From Caballeronia glathei (GTDB taxonomy: Bacteria; Pseudomonadota; Gammaproteobacteria; Burkholderiales; Burkholderiaceae), in NCBI RefSeq assembly GCF_000698595.1, contig NZ_JFHC01000032.1, positions 26,211-90,210 on the forward strand: a stretch of DNA of 64,000 bases. Reading direction: 5' to 3'. The notes under the pieces are model-generated. The model was not told the origin of the DNA. It ran no database searches and worked only from the letters and a program-made list of their open reading frames with translations. Shown piece by piece: positions 45,080 through 53,761 of this stretch. A program made the translations under genes and the position numbers. Position 1 is the stretch's first letter. Every line of letters begins with the position of its first letter.

Positions 45080-45628
45080 TTAGTAGCCGCCCTTCTTGCC
45101 GATTCCGGCGAACGGGAAATCGTACTCGATCGTGAACGGCTTGAACCACGGGCCCACGCCCGTTTCCTTGTCGATGTGACGGCCGAACGCCATGTGGCCC
45201 GTCTGCGCGGGCGGCGCGATGTGCAGCTTCAGGTGATATTTGCCCGGGCCGAAGAGCTTGACGTTGTCGCCGTAGTGCGGGCCGTCGCTCGCGACCATCG
45301 CCATCAGGTCGCCCTTGATGGTCTGCGTCGTGCCGACTTTCGTCAGTTCATACGTGACCTGCAGGTACGGCATCCAGTCGCCTTCCGCAAAACCCGTCGG
45401 GTTGTCCTTGACGGCGTGGATGTCTGCCTCGAGGTGGATGTCCGAATCCGATGCCTTGCGCATCATGCCTTCAGGCGCCATCGTGATCGGCTGCAGATAC
45501 ACGGCGCCGGTTTCCATGCCGCCCTCGATATGCTGCTTGCCGATCGGATACTCCGCTGCCGTCGCCGACATTGCTGCCGTTAGCGCCGCTGCGGCGAGCG
45601 CGCCGCGCATCAAAGTTTTTACCTGCAT
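45080..45628 (-). CDS. ftrA: P19/Tp34-family periplasmic iron protein FtrA
   Basis: This 182-residue protein has a signal peptide (about 1-25, MSATAA cleavage) and a domain containing YPIGKQHIEGGMETGAVYLQ, SDIHLEADIHA and GDNVKLFGPGKYHLKLHIAPP. P19-family proteins bind Cu and Fe through Glu, Met and His residues and feed FTR1-type permeases. The ATG at 45628 has AAGGAGTGG upstream. It heads the leftward ftrABCD-hbpS operon. Confidence 0.9.
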   Translation of the reverse strand: MQVKTLMRGALAAAALTAAMSATAAEYPIGKQHIEGGMETGAVYLQPITMAPEGMMRKASDSDIHLEADIHAVKDNPTGFAEGDWMPYLQVTYELTKVGTTQTIKGDLMAMVASDGPHYGDNVKLFGPGKYHLKLHIAPPAQTGHMAFGRHIDKETGVGPWFKPFTIEYDFPFAGIGKKGGY

Positions 45629-45753
45629 TCGCCACTCCTTGTTGTTATCGATCGATATGCGCGGTGCGCGCCATCCAAACCCGATCTGCTTCACCGCATC
45701 GAGGCCCGGCCACCGTGAAGCATCCCAATGAGAACCGATTCCAGAACGTTAAT

Positions 45754-45772
45754 AGGAACCATTCTCAATATT
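45754..45772 (-). promoter_or_regulatory. Candidate Fur box upstream of ftrA
   Basis: On the minus strand TATTGAGAATGGTTCCTATT contains a perfect TGAGAAT half-site and a weaker second half. A related ATGAGAACCGATTCC lies inverted at 45727-45742. The location, about 130 bases before ftrA, fits a promoter-proximal operator. Confidence 0.5.
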
Positions 45773-45925
45773 TGCGAAGTGTAGCACCGATCGATCACAA
45801 GAACAATTTGATCCGCCTTACAGCCTTATCCCAGCAAGGGTTTCGCCGGTTCGGGGCAGCGGCGAAACATCTGAAAAAACGCGACGAAGAGTGGCGTCGT
45901 CGCGTTCTTCTATTTGAGGACTGGT

Positions 45926-48016
45926 TTAGTCGATGCCCGTCAGGTGATCGCCGACGTTCGCGCCGAACACGCGCTCCCGCAAGAGCGCCAACTGGTCGCG
46001 CGTCTGTGCCGCCTTTTCGAATTCGAGATTCTTGGCGTGGTCCATCATCTGCTTTTCGAGACGCTTGATTTCCTTCGCGAGCTGCTTCTCCGACATGTCC
46101 TCGAACTTCGCGCGCGTCTGCGCTTCCTTCAGCTCGGCGCGGGCGTCGTCGACGTTGTAGACGCCGTCGATGATGTCTTTGATGCGCTTCGTCACGCCAC
46201 GCGGCGTGATGCCCATCTTCTCGTTGTGCGCGACCTGCTTCGCGCGCCGCCGCTCGGTTTCGCCGATCGCGCGCTTCATCGATTCGGTCATGTTGTCGGC
46301 GTAGAGAATCGCCTTGCCGTTCACGTTGCGCGCCGCCCGGCCGATCGTCTGGATGAGCGAACGCTCGGCGCGCAGGAACCCTTCCTTGTCGGCGTCGAGA
46401 ATCGCCACCAGCGACACCTCCGGAATATCCAGCCCTTCGCGCAAGAGGTTGATGCCGACCAGCACGTCGAAGCTGCCGAGCCGCAAGTCGCGGATGATCT
46501 CGACGCGCTCCACCGTATCGATATCGCTATGCAGATAGCGCACCTTCACCCCGTGATCGGCGAGAAACTCGGTCAGCTGCTCGGCCATGCGCTTGGTCAG
46601 CACCGTGACCAGCACGCGTTCGCCGGCTTTCACGCGCGCGTTGATCTCCGAGAGCACGTCGTCGACCTGAGAGCGCGCCGGGCGCACCTCGATTTCCGGA
46701 TCGACGAGCCCGGTCGGGCGAACCAGTTGCTCGGCCACCTGGCCGGACGTGCGCTGCTCGTAGTCGGCGGGCGTCGCGGACACGAAGATCGCCTGGCGCA
46801 TCTTGCGCTCGAACTCGTTGAACTTGAGCGGCCGGTTGTCGAGCGCGGACGGCATCCGGAAGCCGTAATCGACGAGATTTTCCTTGCGCGCCCGGTCGCC
46901 GTTGTACATGCCGTTCAGCTGGCCGATCAGCACGTGCGACTCGTCGAGCAGCATCAGCGCGTCGGGCGGCAGGTAATCGACGAGCGTCGGCGGCGGCTCG
47001 CCGGGCGCCGCGCCCGAAAAATGCCGCGAATAGTTTTCGATGCCCTTGCAGAAACCCAGCTCCTGCAGCATTTCGAGATCGAACCGCGTGCGCTGCTCGA
47101 GCCGCTGCGCCTCGACCAGCTTGCCGTCCTTGTGAAAAAATTCGAGCCGCTCGCGCAATTCCGCCTTGATCGTCTCGATCGCGCGCATCACGGTGTCGCG
47201 CGGCGTCACGTAATGCGACGACGGGTAGACGGTGAAGCGCGGAATCTTCTGGCGCACGCGCCCGGTGAGCGGATCGAAGAGTTGCATCGACTCGATCTCG
47301 TCGTCGAAAAGCTCCACGCGCACCGCCATTTCGGCGTGCTCGGCCGGAAAAATGTCGATCGTGTCGCCGCGCACGCGAAACGTGCCGCGCTGGAAATCGG
47401 CCTCGTTGCGGTTGTACTGCATCGCGATCAGCCGCGCGATGATGTCGCGCTGGCCGAGCTTGTCGCCCGTGCGCAGCGTCAGAATCATCTTGTGATACTC
47501 CGACGGATTACCGATACCGTAGATCGCCGACACCGTCGCGACGATCACCACGTCGCGCCGTTCGAGCAGGCTCTTCGTGGCGGAGAGCCGCATCTGCTCG
47601 ATGTGCTCGTTGATCGACGAGTCCTTTTCGATGAACAGGTCGCGCTGCGGCACATACGCTTCTGGCTGGTAGTAGTCGTAGTACGAGACGAAATATTCGA
47701 CCGCGTTGCGCGGGAAAAACTCGCGGAACTCCGCGTAGAGCTGCGCGGCAAGGGTCTTGTTCGGCGCGAACACGATCGCGGGCCGCCCCATGCGGGCGAT
47801 CACGTTCGCCATCGTGAAGGTCTTGCCCGAACCGGTTACGCCGAGCAGGGTCTGGAACGAAAGGCCGTCCTCGATGCCTTCGACGAGCGTGCTGATCGCC
47901 TCGGGCTGGTCGCCTGCGGGCGCATACGGCTGGTAGAGCTGAAACGGGGAGCCATCGAAGGTGACGAATCTGGATTCGTCGAGTGCATCGGGGGCGTCGA
48001 TGAGGGTATCGGACAT
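45926..48016 (-). CDS. uvrB: Excinuclease ABC subunit UvrB
   Basis: This 696-residue helicase-like damage verifier of nucleotide excision repair has Walker A GVTGSGKTFT, the beta-hairpin YYDYYQPEAYVPQRD, motif II LLDESH, helicase motifs QTIGRAARN and a C-terminal UVR domain (LEKQMMDHAKNLEFEKAAQ) that binds UvrC. The ATG at 48016 matches the usual N-terminus. It is divergent from the aminotransferase gene. Confidence 0.97.
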   Translation of the reverse strand: MSDTLIDAPDALDESRFVTFDGSPFQLYQPYAPAGDQPEAISTLVEGIEDGLSFQTLLGVTGSGKTFTMANVIARMGRPAIVFAPNKTLAAQLYAEFREFFPRNAVEYFVSYYDYYQPEAYVPQRDLFIEKDSSINEHIEQMRLSATKSLLERRDVVIVATVSAIYGIGNPSEYHKMILTLRTGDKLGQRDIIARLIAMQYNRNEADFQRGTFRVRGDTIDIFPAEHAEMAVRVELFDDEIESMQLFDPLTGRVRQKIPRFTVYPSSHYVTPRDTVMRAIETIKAELRERLEFFHKDGKLVEAQRLEQRTRFDLEMLQELGFCKGIENYSRHFSGAAPGEPPPTLVDYLPPDALMLLDESHVLIGQLNGMYNGDRARKENLVDYGFRMPSALDNRPLKFNEFERKMRQAIFVSATPADYEQRTSGQVAEQLVRPTGLVDPEIEVRPARSQVDDVLSEINARVKAGERVLVTVLTKRMAEQLTEFLADHGVKVRYLHSDIDTVERVEIIRDLRLGSFDVLVGINLLREGLDIPEVSLVAILDADKEGFLRAERSLIQTIGRAARNVNGKAILYADNMTESMKRAIGETERRRAKQVAHNEKMGITPRGVTKRIKDIIDGVYNVDDARAELKEAQTRAKFEDMSEKQLAKEIKRLEKQMMDHAKNLEFEKAAQTRDQLALLRERVFGANVGDHLTGID

Positions 48017-48420
48017 GAGGAAATGTAACCTTCGCCGAGAGCAAACGCCTATTTTAGCGGTTCGCGCAAAAGCGGGTGGACGGCGGGGCCGGAGTGTCGG
48101 AACGGCGTGCGCCGGTTCGGCCGGCGCCGTGTTGCCTACAAGATGGGGATGAACGGGGCAACCGCAAGCGAGCCCCACCCTGCATGCGTATCGGGCCGGG
48201 AATCAGGTAAAAAAGCGCAAAAAAAGGACGCAAATCGCGGGGTGCGGCCGGCAAAATAATCCGCCCGATTCGCTACAATGGCGGATTCCGGGGCCGATTC
48301 AGCGCAACCAGGCCGCGAAACGGCGCCGCAACGCGTGATTACGCGTGGCAGCAGCCGTTCCGGCCGCCCGGCCTCCTTGCAAGTCCTTGCCGCACGTCTT
48401 TCCACTACTGCCGATACATC
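48017..48420. other. Divergent region uvrB / aminotransferase
   Basis: This stretch of 404 bases contains a TACAAT at 48274-48279, a plausible -10 box for the rightward aminotransferase, with no good -35. I saw no CTGT-N8-ACAG LexA box for uvrB. A short A-rich tract (48209-48235) is the only other visible feature. Confidence 0.5.
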
Positions 48421-49620
48421 ATGTCTCTTTTCTCTGCCGTCGAACTCGCTCCCCGCGACCCGATCCTGGGCCTCAACGAAGCCTTCAACGCCGACACGCG
48501 CACGACCAAGGTCAATCTGGGCGTCGGCGTGTACACGAATGAAGAAGGCAAGATTCCGCTCCTGCGCGCAGTGCGCGAGGCGGAAAAAGCCCGCATCGAG
48601 GCCGCGCTGCCGCGCGGTTACCTGCCGATCGAAGGGATCGCCGCCTATGACACCGCCGTCCAGAAACTGCTGCTCGGCAACGATTCGCCGCTGATTGCGG
48701 CCGGTCACGTCGTCACGGCACAGGCGCTCGGCGGCACGGGCGCGCTGAAGATCGGCGCGGACTTCCTCAAGCGCGTGAACCCGGGCGCGATGGTCGCAAT
48801 CAGCGATCCGAGCTGGGAAAACCACCGTGCCCTCTTCGAAGGCGCTGGTTTCGAGGTCGTGAACTACCCGTACTACGATGCAGCCACCCACGGCGTGAAC
48901 TTCGAAGGCATGCTCGCGGCGCTCGACAGCTACCCGGCCGGCACGATCGTCGTGCTGCACGCGTGCTGCCACAACCCGACCGGCGTGGATCTGACGGCCA
49001 CCCAATGGCGCCAGATCGTCGACGTGGTGAAGGCGCGCTCGCTCGTGCCCTTCCTCGACATCGCCTACCAGGGCTTCGGCGACGGCATCGAGGCCGACGC
49101 CGCCGCAGTGCGCCTCTTCGCCAACGCGGACGTGAACGTATTCGTGTCGTCGTCGTTCTCGAAGTCGTTCTCGCTCTATGGCGAGCGCGTCGGCGCGCTG
49201 TCGATCATCACGACGGGCAAGGAAGAATCGGCGCGCGTGCTGTCGCAACTGAAGCGCGTGATCCGCACGAACTACTCGAACCCGCCGACGCACGGCGGCT
49301 CGGTCGTCGCGGCCGTGCTGGCCTCGCCGGAACTGCGCGCGACGTGGGAACAGGAGCTGGGCGAAATGCGCGACCGGATCCGCGCAATGCGCAACGGCCT
49401 TGTCGAGCGTCTGAAGGCGAGCGGCGTGGATCGCGACTTCAGCTTCGTGAGCCAGCAGCGCGGCATGTTCTCCTACTCGGGCCTGACGGCGCCGCAAGTG
49501 GACCGACTGCGCGAGGAATTCGGGATCTACGCGGTCAGCACCGGCCGGATTTGCGTGGCCGCGCTGAACACGCGCAACCTGGACGTTGTGGCGAACGCCG
49601 TCGCGCACGTGCTGAAGTAA
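48421..49620 (+). CDS. tyrB: Aromatic amino-acid/aspartate aminotransferase
   Basis: This 399-residue class I aminotransferase of the AspC/TyrB type transfers amino groups between aspartate, tyrosine or phenylalanine and 2-oxoglutarate. The PLP-binding lysine is in SSSFSKSFSLYGERVG. NPTGVDLT and the substrate-carboxylate arginine near the C-terminus are present. The ATG at 48421 begins family similarity. The choice between aspC and tyrB is tentative. It ends at a strong hairpin followed directly by the heptamer array. Confidence 0.92.
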   Translation: MSLFSAVELAPRDPILGLNEAFNADTRTTKVNLGVGVYTNEEGKIPLLRAVREAEKARIEAALPRGYLPIEGIAAYDTAVQKLLLGNDSPLIAAGHVVTAQALGGTGALKIGADFLKRVNPGAMVAISDPSWENHRALFEGAGFEVVNYPYYDAATHGVNFEGMLAALDSYPAGTIVVLHACCHNPTGVDLTATQWRQIVDVVKARSLVPFLDIAYQGFGDGIEADAAAVRLFANADVNVFVSSSFSKSFSLYGERVGALSIITTGKEESARVLSQLKRVIRTNYSNPPTHGGSVVAAVLASPELRATWEQELGEMRDRIRAMRNGLVERLKASGVDRDFSFVSQQRGMFSYSGLTAPQVDRLREEFGIYAVSTGRICVAALNTRNLDVVANAVAHVLK

Positions 49621-49646
49621 CACGGCCGCGGCTTTGTGCTACCTGA

Positions 49647-49676
49647 AATGGCGCCCGTTTCGGGCGCCATTTTTTT
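49647..49676 (+). terminator. Terminator after aminotransferase gene
   Basis: AATGGCGCCCG, TTT loop and CGGGCGCCAT form a strong stem followed by TTTTTTT. The T-run merges with the first unit of the heptamer array. Confidence 0.9.
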
Positions 49677-50184
49677 CGGCTTTCGGCTTTCGGCTTTCGG
49701 CTTTCGGCTTTCGGCTTTCGGCTTTCGGCTTTCGGCTTTCGGCTTTCGGCTTTCGGCTTTCGGCTTTCGGCTTTCGGCTTTCGGCTTTCGGCTTTCGGCT
49801 TTCGGCTTTCGGCTTTCGGCTTTCGGCTTTCGGCTTTCGGCTTTCGGCTTTCGGCTTTCGGCTTTCGGCTTTCGGCTTTCGGCTTTCGGCTTTCGGCTTT
49901 CGGCTTTCGGCTTTCGGCTTTCGGCTTTCGGCTTTCGGCTTTCGGCTTTCGGCTTTCGGCTTTCGGCTTTCGGCTTTCGGCTTTCGGCTTTCGGCTTTCG
50001 GCTTTCGGCTTTCGGCTTTCGGCTTTCGGCTTTCGGCTTTCGGCTTTCGGCTTTCGGCTTTCGGCTTTCGGCTTTCGGCTTTCGGCTTTCGGCTTTCGGC
50101 TTTCGGCTTTCGGCTTTCGGCTTTCGGCTTTCGGCTTTCGGCTTTCGGCTTTCGGCTTTCGGCTTTCGGCTTTCGGCTTTCGGC
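49674..50184. repeat. 73 perfect tandem copies of heptamer TTTCGGC
   Basis: The block is 511 bases, exactly 73 x 7, with no base change in any copy that I could find. Because seven is not a multiple of three, every frame reads the same seven-codon cycle: F-R-L-S-A-F-G on the plus strand and A-E-S-R-K-P-K on the minus strand. All six frames are free of stop codons, producing long artefactual ORFs. It starts in the T-run of the aminotransferase terminator and ends at the first base of the patatin stop codon. The copy number is likely variable. Confidence 0.97.
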
Positions 50185-51554
50185 TACCGGATGTCGCGAT
50201 GGATGTCGTGCGTGACGAAATGCGACTCGCCGTCCGGCATGTCGAGCCAATCATGGTGCGCCAGCGTGCCGCGAATGTCCTGCAGACCGCTTTCCCAGTG
50301 TTCACGCATCGTCGACAAGCCGAACTGGTAGTCCTTGTAGTGCCCTTCGTATTCCTTGTGCCGGTAAATCAGGTGAATCACGTTATAGCGCTTCGAGCAC
50401 GCAAGGTCCTGAGCGAGCTTGCACCACGCATCGTTCTTGCGGAGTTCCTCCGGCACCTGTTCCAGCACATGCCTGAGCACATTCCGATAGCGCTGCGCAC
50501 GCTGCATCGTATCCGTCACCATGCGCGTGCGGCTGGAATACTGGATGTCCTTCACCCGCCCCATCACATCGACGATGCTGTCGGGCACCGGCCCGCGCGC
50601 GCTCCACAGATCGACCTGGAACGCGAGCGTGTCGCGGCGCGGGCTTGCCTGCGCGATTTCATAGAGCGGCGTATTCGACATCAGCCCGCCATCCCAGTAA
50701 TAGTCGCCGTCGATTTCCACGGCGGCAAACCCCGGCGGTAACGCGCCCGACGCGATGAAGTGTTCCGCCCTCAGCCGGATATGCGTGTTGTCGAAGTAGG
50801 CGAAGTTGCCGGTCGCGACATTCACCGCGCCCACCGACACCCGCATCTCGCCCGAATTGATCCGGTCGAAGTCGCATAGCTGCTCGAGCGTCGCCTTGAG
50901 CGGCGCGGTGTCATAGTAGCTCGCCGTTTGCGGCTCGCCTGCGGCCACCGGCGACGGCGGCGGGAACCGAGGCACGAAAAATCCCTTCTGCCCTTCGAGC
51001 ACCGCACCGAACGCCTGCATCGCCGTGAACGCCTTGCGAATCTCGTCCGCGGAATTGAAGAACGCGCGCTCGATGAACGCAGGCATCGGCAGCCCGAACG
51101 CGGGCTGACAGATCGTCTCCCAGAATTCAAGGAGGCGTGGCACGCGGTCCTTGGGCGCGTTTCCCGCAATGATCGCCGTATTGAGCGCGCCGATCGAAAT
51201 GCCGGCAATCCAGTTGGGATGGATGCCGGCTTCGTCGAGCCCCTGGTAGACGCCCGCCTGATAGGCACCCAGCGCGCCACCGCCCTGCAGCATCAACGCG
51301 ATCGTCTCGTAGGGCGGCAAGGCGATGCCGGCGGCGTTGAGCGCCGCTGCGGCCGGTGCCACGACCACCGGTTCCGAGCAGAAATCGGCCTCTACGGTGG
51401 CGGCAGCCTCTTCGCCGCGCCGCGAGGTGCCGGCCGCACGCCGTGAACCGCGCACGGGCCGCTTCGCCGCGGGCGCGCCGGCCCCGCCATCGTTGTCCGC
51501 CGGGGTGGTCTCGTCCCGCGGCGCAGCTTCCCTGCCGCCATCGCTTGCAGCCAT
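50184..51554 (-). CDS. Patatin-like phospholipase with DUF3734-type C-terminus
   Basis: This 456-residue protein has a disordered Ala/Arg-rich N-terminus (1-80) and a patatin domain with oxyanion loop QGGGALGAYQAG, nucleophile elbow GISIGALN and the catalytic aspartate in WDGGLMSNTP. A C-terminal extension (about 330-456, DIQYSSRTRMVTDTMQRAQR onward) follows. The set is complete, so lipid acyl hydrolase activity is expected. It lies 16 bases after bdhA and its stop codon touches the heptamer array. The linkage suggests a role in polyhydroxybutyrate or lipid turnover. Confidence 0.88.
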   Translation of the reverse strand: MAASDGGREAAPRDETTPADNDGGAGAPAAKRPVRGSRRAAGTSRRGEEAAATVEADFCSEPVVVAPAAAALNAAGIALPPYETIALMLQGGGALGAYQAGVYQGLDEAGIHPNWIAGISIGALNTAIIAGNAPKDRVPRLLEFWETICQPAFGLPMPAFIERAFFNSADEIRKAFTAMQAFGAVLEGQKGFFVPRFPPPSPVAAGEPQTASYYDTAPLKATLEQLCDFDRINSGEMRVSVGAVNVATGNFAYFDNTHIRLRAEHFIASGALPPGFAAVEIDGDYYWDGGLMSNTPLYEIAQASPRRDTLAFQVDLWSARGPVPDSIVDVMGRVKDIQYSSRTRMVTDTMQRAQRYRNVLRHVLEQVPEELRKNDAWCKLAQDLACSKRYNVIHLIYRHKEYEGHYKDYQFGLSTMREHWESGLQDIRGTLAHHDWLDMPDGESHFVTHDIHRDIR

Positions 51555-51570
51555 TGCGTTCTCCGTCGAC

Positions 51571-52365
51571 TTATTGCATGTACCAGCCGTGACTCACCAC
51601 AAAGGACTGCCCCGTCAGCGCAGCCGTCGGGAATGCGGCGAGGAACAGCACCGTCTGGGCGACGTCCTCGACTGTCGTGAACACGCCGTCCACCGTTCCG
51701 CCGAGCATCACGCGCTTGACGACATCCTCCTCGCTGATGCCGAGCTCCTTAGCCTGCTCGGGGATCTGCTTGTCGACCAGCGGCGTGCGCACGAAACCCG
51801 GACACACGACATGCGAGCGCACGTTGTGCTTCGCCCCTTCCTTCGCCAGCACGCGCGCGAGGCCGAGCAGGCCGTGCTTGGCCGTCACATACGCCGACTT
51901 GAGCGGCGACGCCTCATGCGAGTGCACCGAGCCCATATAGATCACGACTCCGCCGCGGTCATCCTTGTACATGTGCTTGAGCGATGCCTTGGTGGTCAGG
52001 AACGCGCCGTCGACGTGGATCGCCTGCATCTTCTTCCAGTCGGAGAACGCGTAGTTCTCGATCGGGTTGACGATCTGGATGCCGGCATTGGAAACGAGGA
52101 TGTCGACGGAGCCGAGCTCCGCCGCGACCCGGTCGATGCCGTCGTTCACCGCCTGTTCGTTCGTCACGTCCATCGCGACACCAATCGCCTTGCCGCCCTT
52201 GCCGCGAATCTCCTCGGCAACCGCGTTCGCACCGTCCTGGTTCAGGTCCGCGATGGCGACAGCCGCGCCGGCCGCAGACAGCGTCAGCGCGATTTCCTTG
52301 CCGATGCCGCTTGCCGCGCCCGTAACCACGGCAACTTTCCCGTCGAGCTTCGTATTCAGTGACAT
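51571..52365 (-). CDS. bdhA: 3-Hydroxybutyrate dehydrogenase
   Basis: This 264-residue SDR oxidises D-3-hydroxybutyrate to acetoacetate in PHB degradation. Motifs are TGAASGIGKEIALTL, NAG in VSNAGIQIVN, Ser in YMGSVHSHEA, YVTAK and the C-terminal GQSFVVSHGWYMQ typical of bacterial BDH. The ATG at 52365 follows GGGAGG. An upstream frame extension is not coding. The order bdhA-patatin is leftward and apparently operonic. Confidence 0.92.
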   Translation of the reverse strand: MSLNTKLDGKVAVVTGAASGIGKEIALTLSAAGAAVAIADLNQDGANAVAEEIRGKGGKAIGVAMDVTNEQAVNDGIDRVAAELGSVDILVSNAGIQIVNPIENYAFSDWKKMQAIHVDGAFLTTKASLKHMYKDDRGGVVIYMGSVHSHEASPLKSAYVTAKHGLLGLARVLAKEGAKHNVRSHVVCPGFVRTPLVDKQIPEQAKELGISEEDVVKRVMLGGTVDGVFTTVEDVAQTVLFLAAFPTAALTGQSFVVSHGWYMQ

Positions 52366-52684
52366 ACAGACCTCCCTCTGGTTGGCGAATGTGCAACGTG
52401 AGCTATGACAACACGCGACGCCCGGCCGTTCAAGCTGGCCGGATGGCATAGGCGAATCCCCGGGGAATGCTCAGCCCGTCCTATGCCATTCGGCCGACTA
52501 TCCGGGGCGAGCCGGCGAGGCTATTGTGCACGAAGCCTGTGACACGCTGCAGCGAAGCGAAGTAGCGCCCGGGCGCGCAGAACATGCATCGAGAAATCGG
52601 ATTAAGCTTGCACGCTGCGTCGTTCACCCCACCGCCCGGCTGCATCGCCTGGCTGCATCATCTGGCTATCATGGAGAATCAGAA
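52366..52684. other. Divergent region bdhA / aldo-keto reductase
   Basis: This 319-base region contains the inverted repeat at 52437-52495 (see that entry). No ORF with coding character or clear sigma-70 promoter was identified by eye. Confidence 0.5.
52437..52495. repeat. 16-bp-arm inverted repeat in bdhA upstream region
   Basis: GGCCGGATGGCATAGG at 52437-52452 pairs with CCTATGCCATTCGGCC at 52480-52495, with one G-T position. Inside the loop ATCCCCGGGGAT forms a smaller palindrome. No T-run follows on either strand, so a simple terminator is unlikely. An operator or a transcribed leader structure upstream of bdhA or the reductase is possible. Confidence 0.6.
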
Positions 52685-53656
52685 ATGAACTATCGTCGGC
52701 TCGGACGTTCCGGCTTGCAGATCAGTGAACTGTCCGTTGGCTCATGGGTGACCTACGGCAATCAGGTCGACCATCGGCTCGCGCGCGAGTCGCTCGCGGC
52801 GGCCCGCGACCACGGCGTCAATTTCTTCGACAACGCCGAGGTCTACGCGAAGGGCCAGTCCGAAGCGATTATGGGGCGCGCGCTGAAGGAACTGGCCTGG
52901 CCGCGCGTCGATTACGTGGTGTCCACCAAATTCTTCTTCGGTCTCAATCAGGCGCCGAACCAGCATCAGACGCTCAATCGCAAATACCTGCACAACGCCA
53001 TCGACGGCTCGCTCGCACGCCTGCAGCTCGATTACGTGGATCTCGTGTTCTGTCACCGGCCCGACCCGCATACGCCGATCGAGGAAACCGTGTGGGCGAT
53101 GAGCGACATCATCGCGCGTGGCAAGGCGCTGTACTGGGGCACGTCGGAGTGGAGCGCGGACGAGATTCGCGCGGCGCACGAGATCGCCGAGCGGCATCAT
53201 CTGCGCAAGCCGGTGATGGAGCAGCCGGAGTACAACCTGCTGCACCGCAAGCGGGTCGAGCGCGAGTATGCGCGGCTCTACGAAGACATCGGCCTTGGTC
53301 TCACCACCTGGAGCCCGCTCGCCTCAGGCCTCCTGACCGGCAAGTACCGCAACGGCGTGCCCGAAGGCAGCCGCGCGCAGGTTCAGGGCTACGAGTGGCT
53401 GCGTGAGAGGCTCACTGACGCGGGCAGAAACGGCATCGTCGGGCGGCTGGCGGAAGTGTCGGACGACCTCGGGTGCACGCTCGCTCAGCTTTCCATCGCG
53501 TGGATTCTCAAGAATCCGCATGTCAGCACGGTGCTCACGGGGGCGTCGCGCACGGAGCAGATTCGCGAGAACATGAAGGCGGTCGAGATCGTCGGGAAAT
53601 TGACGCCGGAGGTGATGGAGCGCATCGAGGCGATCGTCGGCAAAGTGGCCGCCTGA
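52685..53656 (+). CDS. Aldo/keto reductase (YghZ/KCNAB-like)
   Basis: This 323-residue NADPH-dependent reductase of the AKR superfamily is of the potassium-channel beta-subunit/YghZ type. The catalytic tetrad can be traced as Asp in FFDNAEVYAKG, Tyr in the same motif, Lys in YVVSTKFFF and His in DLVFCHRPDPHT. The NADPH-binding C-terminal GASRTEQIRENM is present. The ATG at 52685 begins similarity. The usual substrates are aldehydes such as methylglyoxal; the actual substrate is unknown. Confidence 0.91.
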   Translation: MNYRRLGRSGLQISELSVGSWVTYGNQVDHRLARESLAAARDHGVNFFDNAEVYAKGQSEAIMGRALKELAWPRVDYVVSTKFFFGLNQAPNQHQTLNRKYLHNAIDGSLARLQLDYVDLVFCHRPDPHTPIEETVWAMSDIIARGKALYWGTSEWSADEIRAAHEIAERHHLRKPVMEQPEYNLLHRKRVEREYARLYEDIGLGLTTWSPLASGLLTGKYRNGVPEGSRAQVQGYEWLRERLTDAGRNGIVGRLAEVSDDLGCTLAQLSIAWILKNPHVSTVLTGASRTEQIRENMKAVEIVGKLTPEVMERIEAIVGKVAA

Positions 53657-53761
53657 CCGGTGCCGGCGGGCGGTCGGCTACAATGACCGCCCTTCGCGCG
53701 CCCCACTTTCCGGCAGCGCCGTTTTGACCCGACCGTTGCGCCCTTATCCGACCCTCACGCC

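Noticed and set aside
49535..50305. Long open frames on both strands through 49.6-50.3 kb
   Set aside because: They are produced by the period-7 array, which has no stop codon in any frame, and show no similarity outside the repeat.
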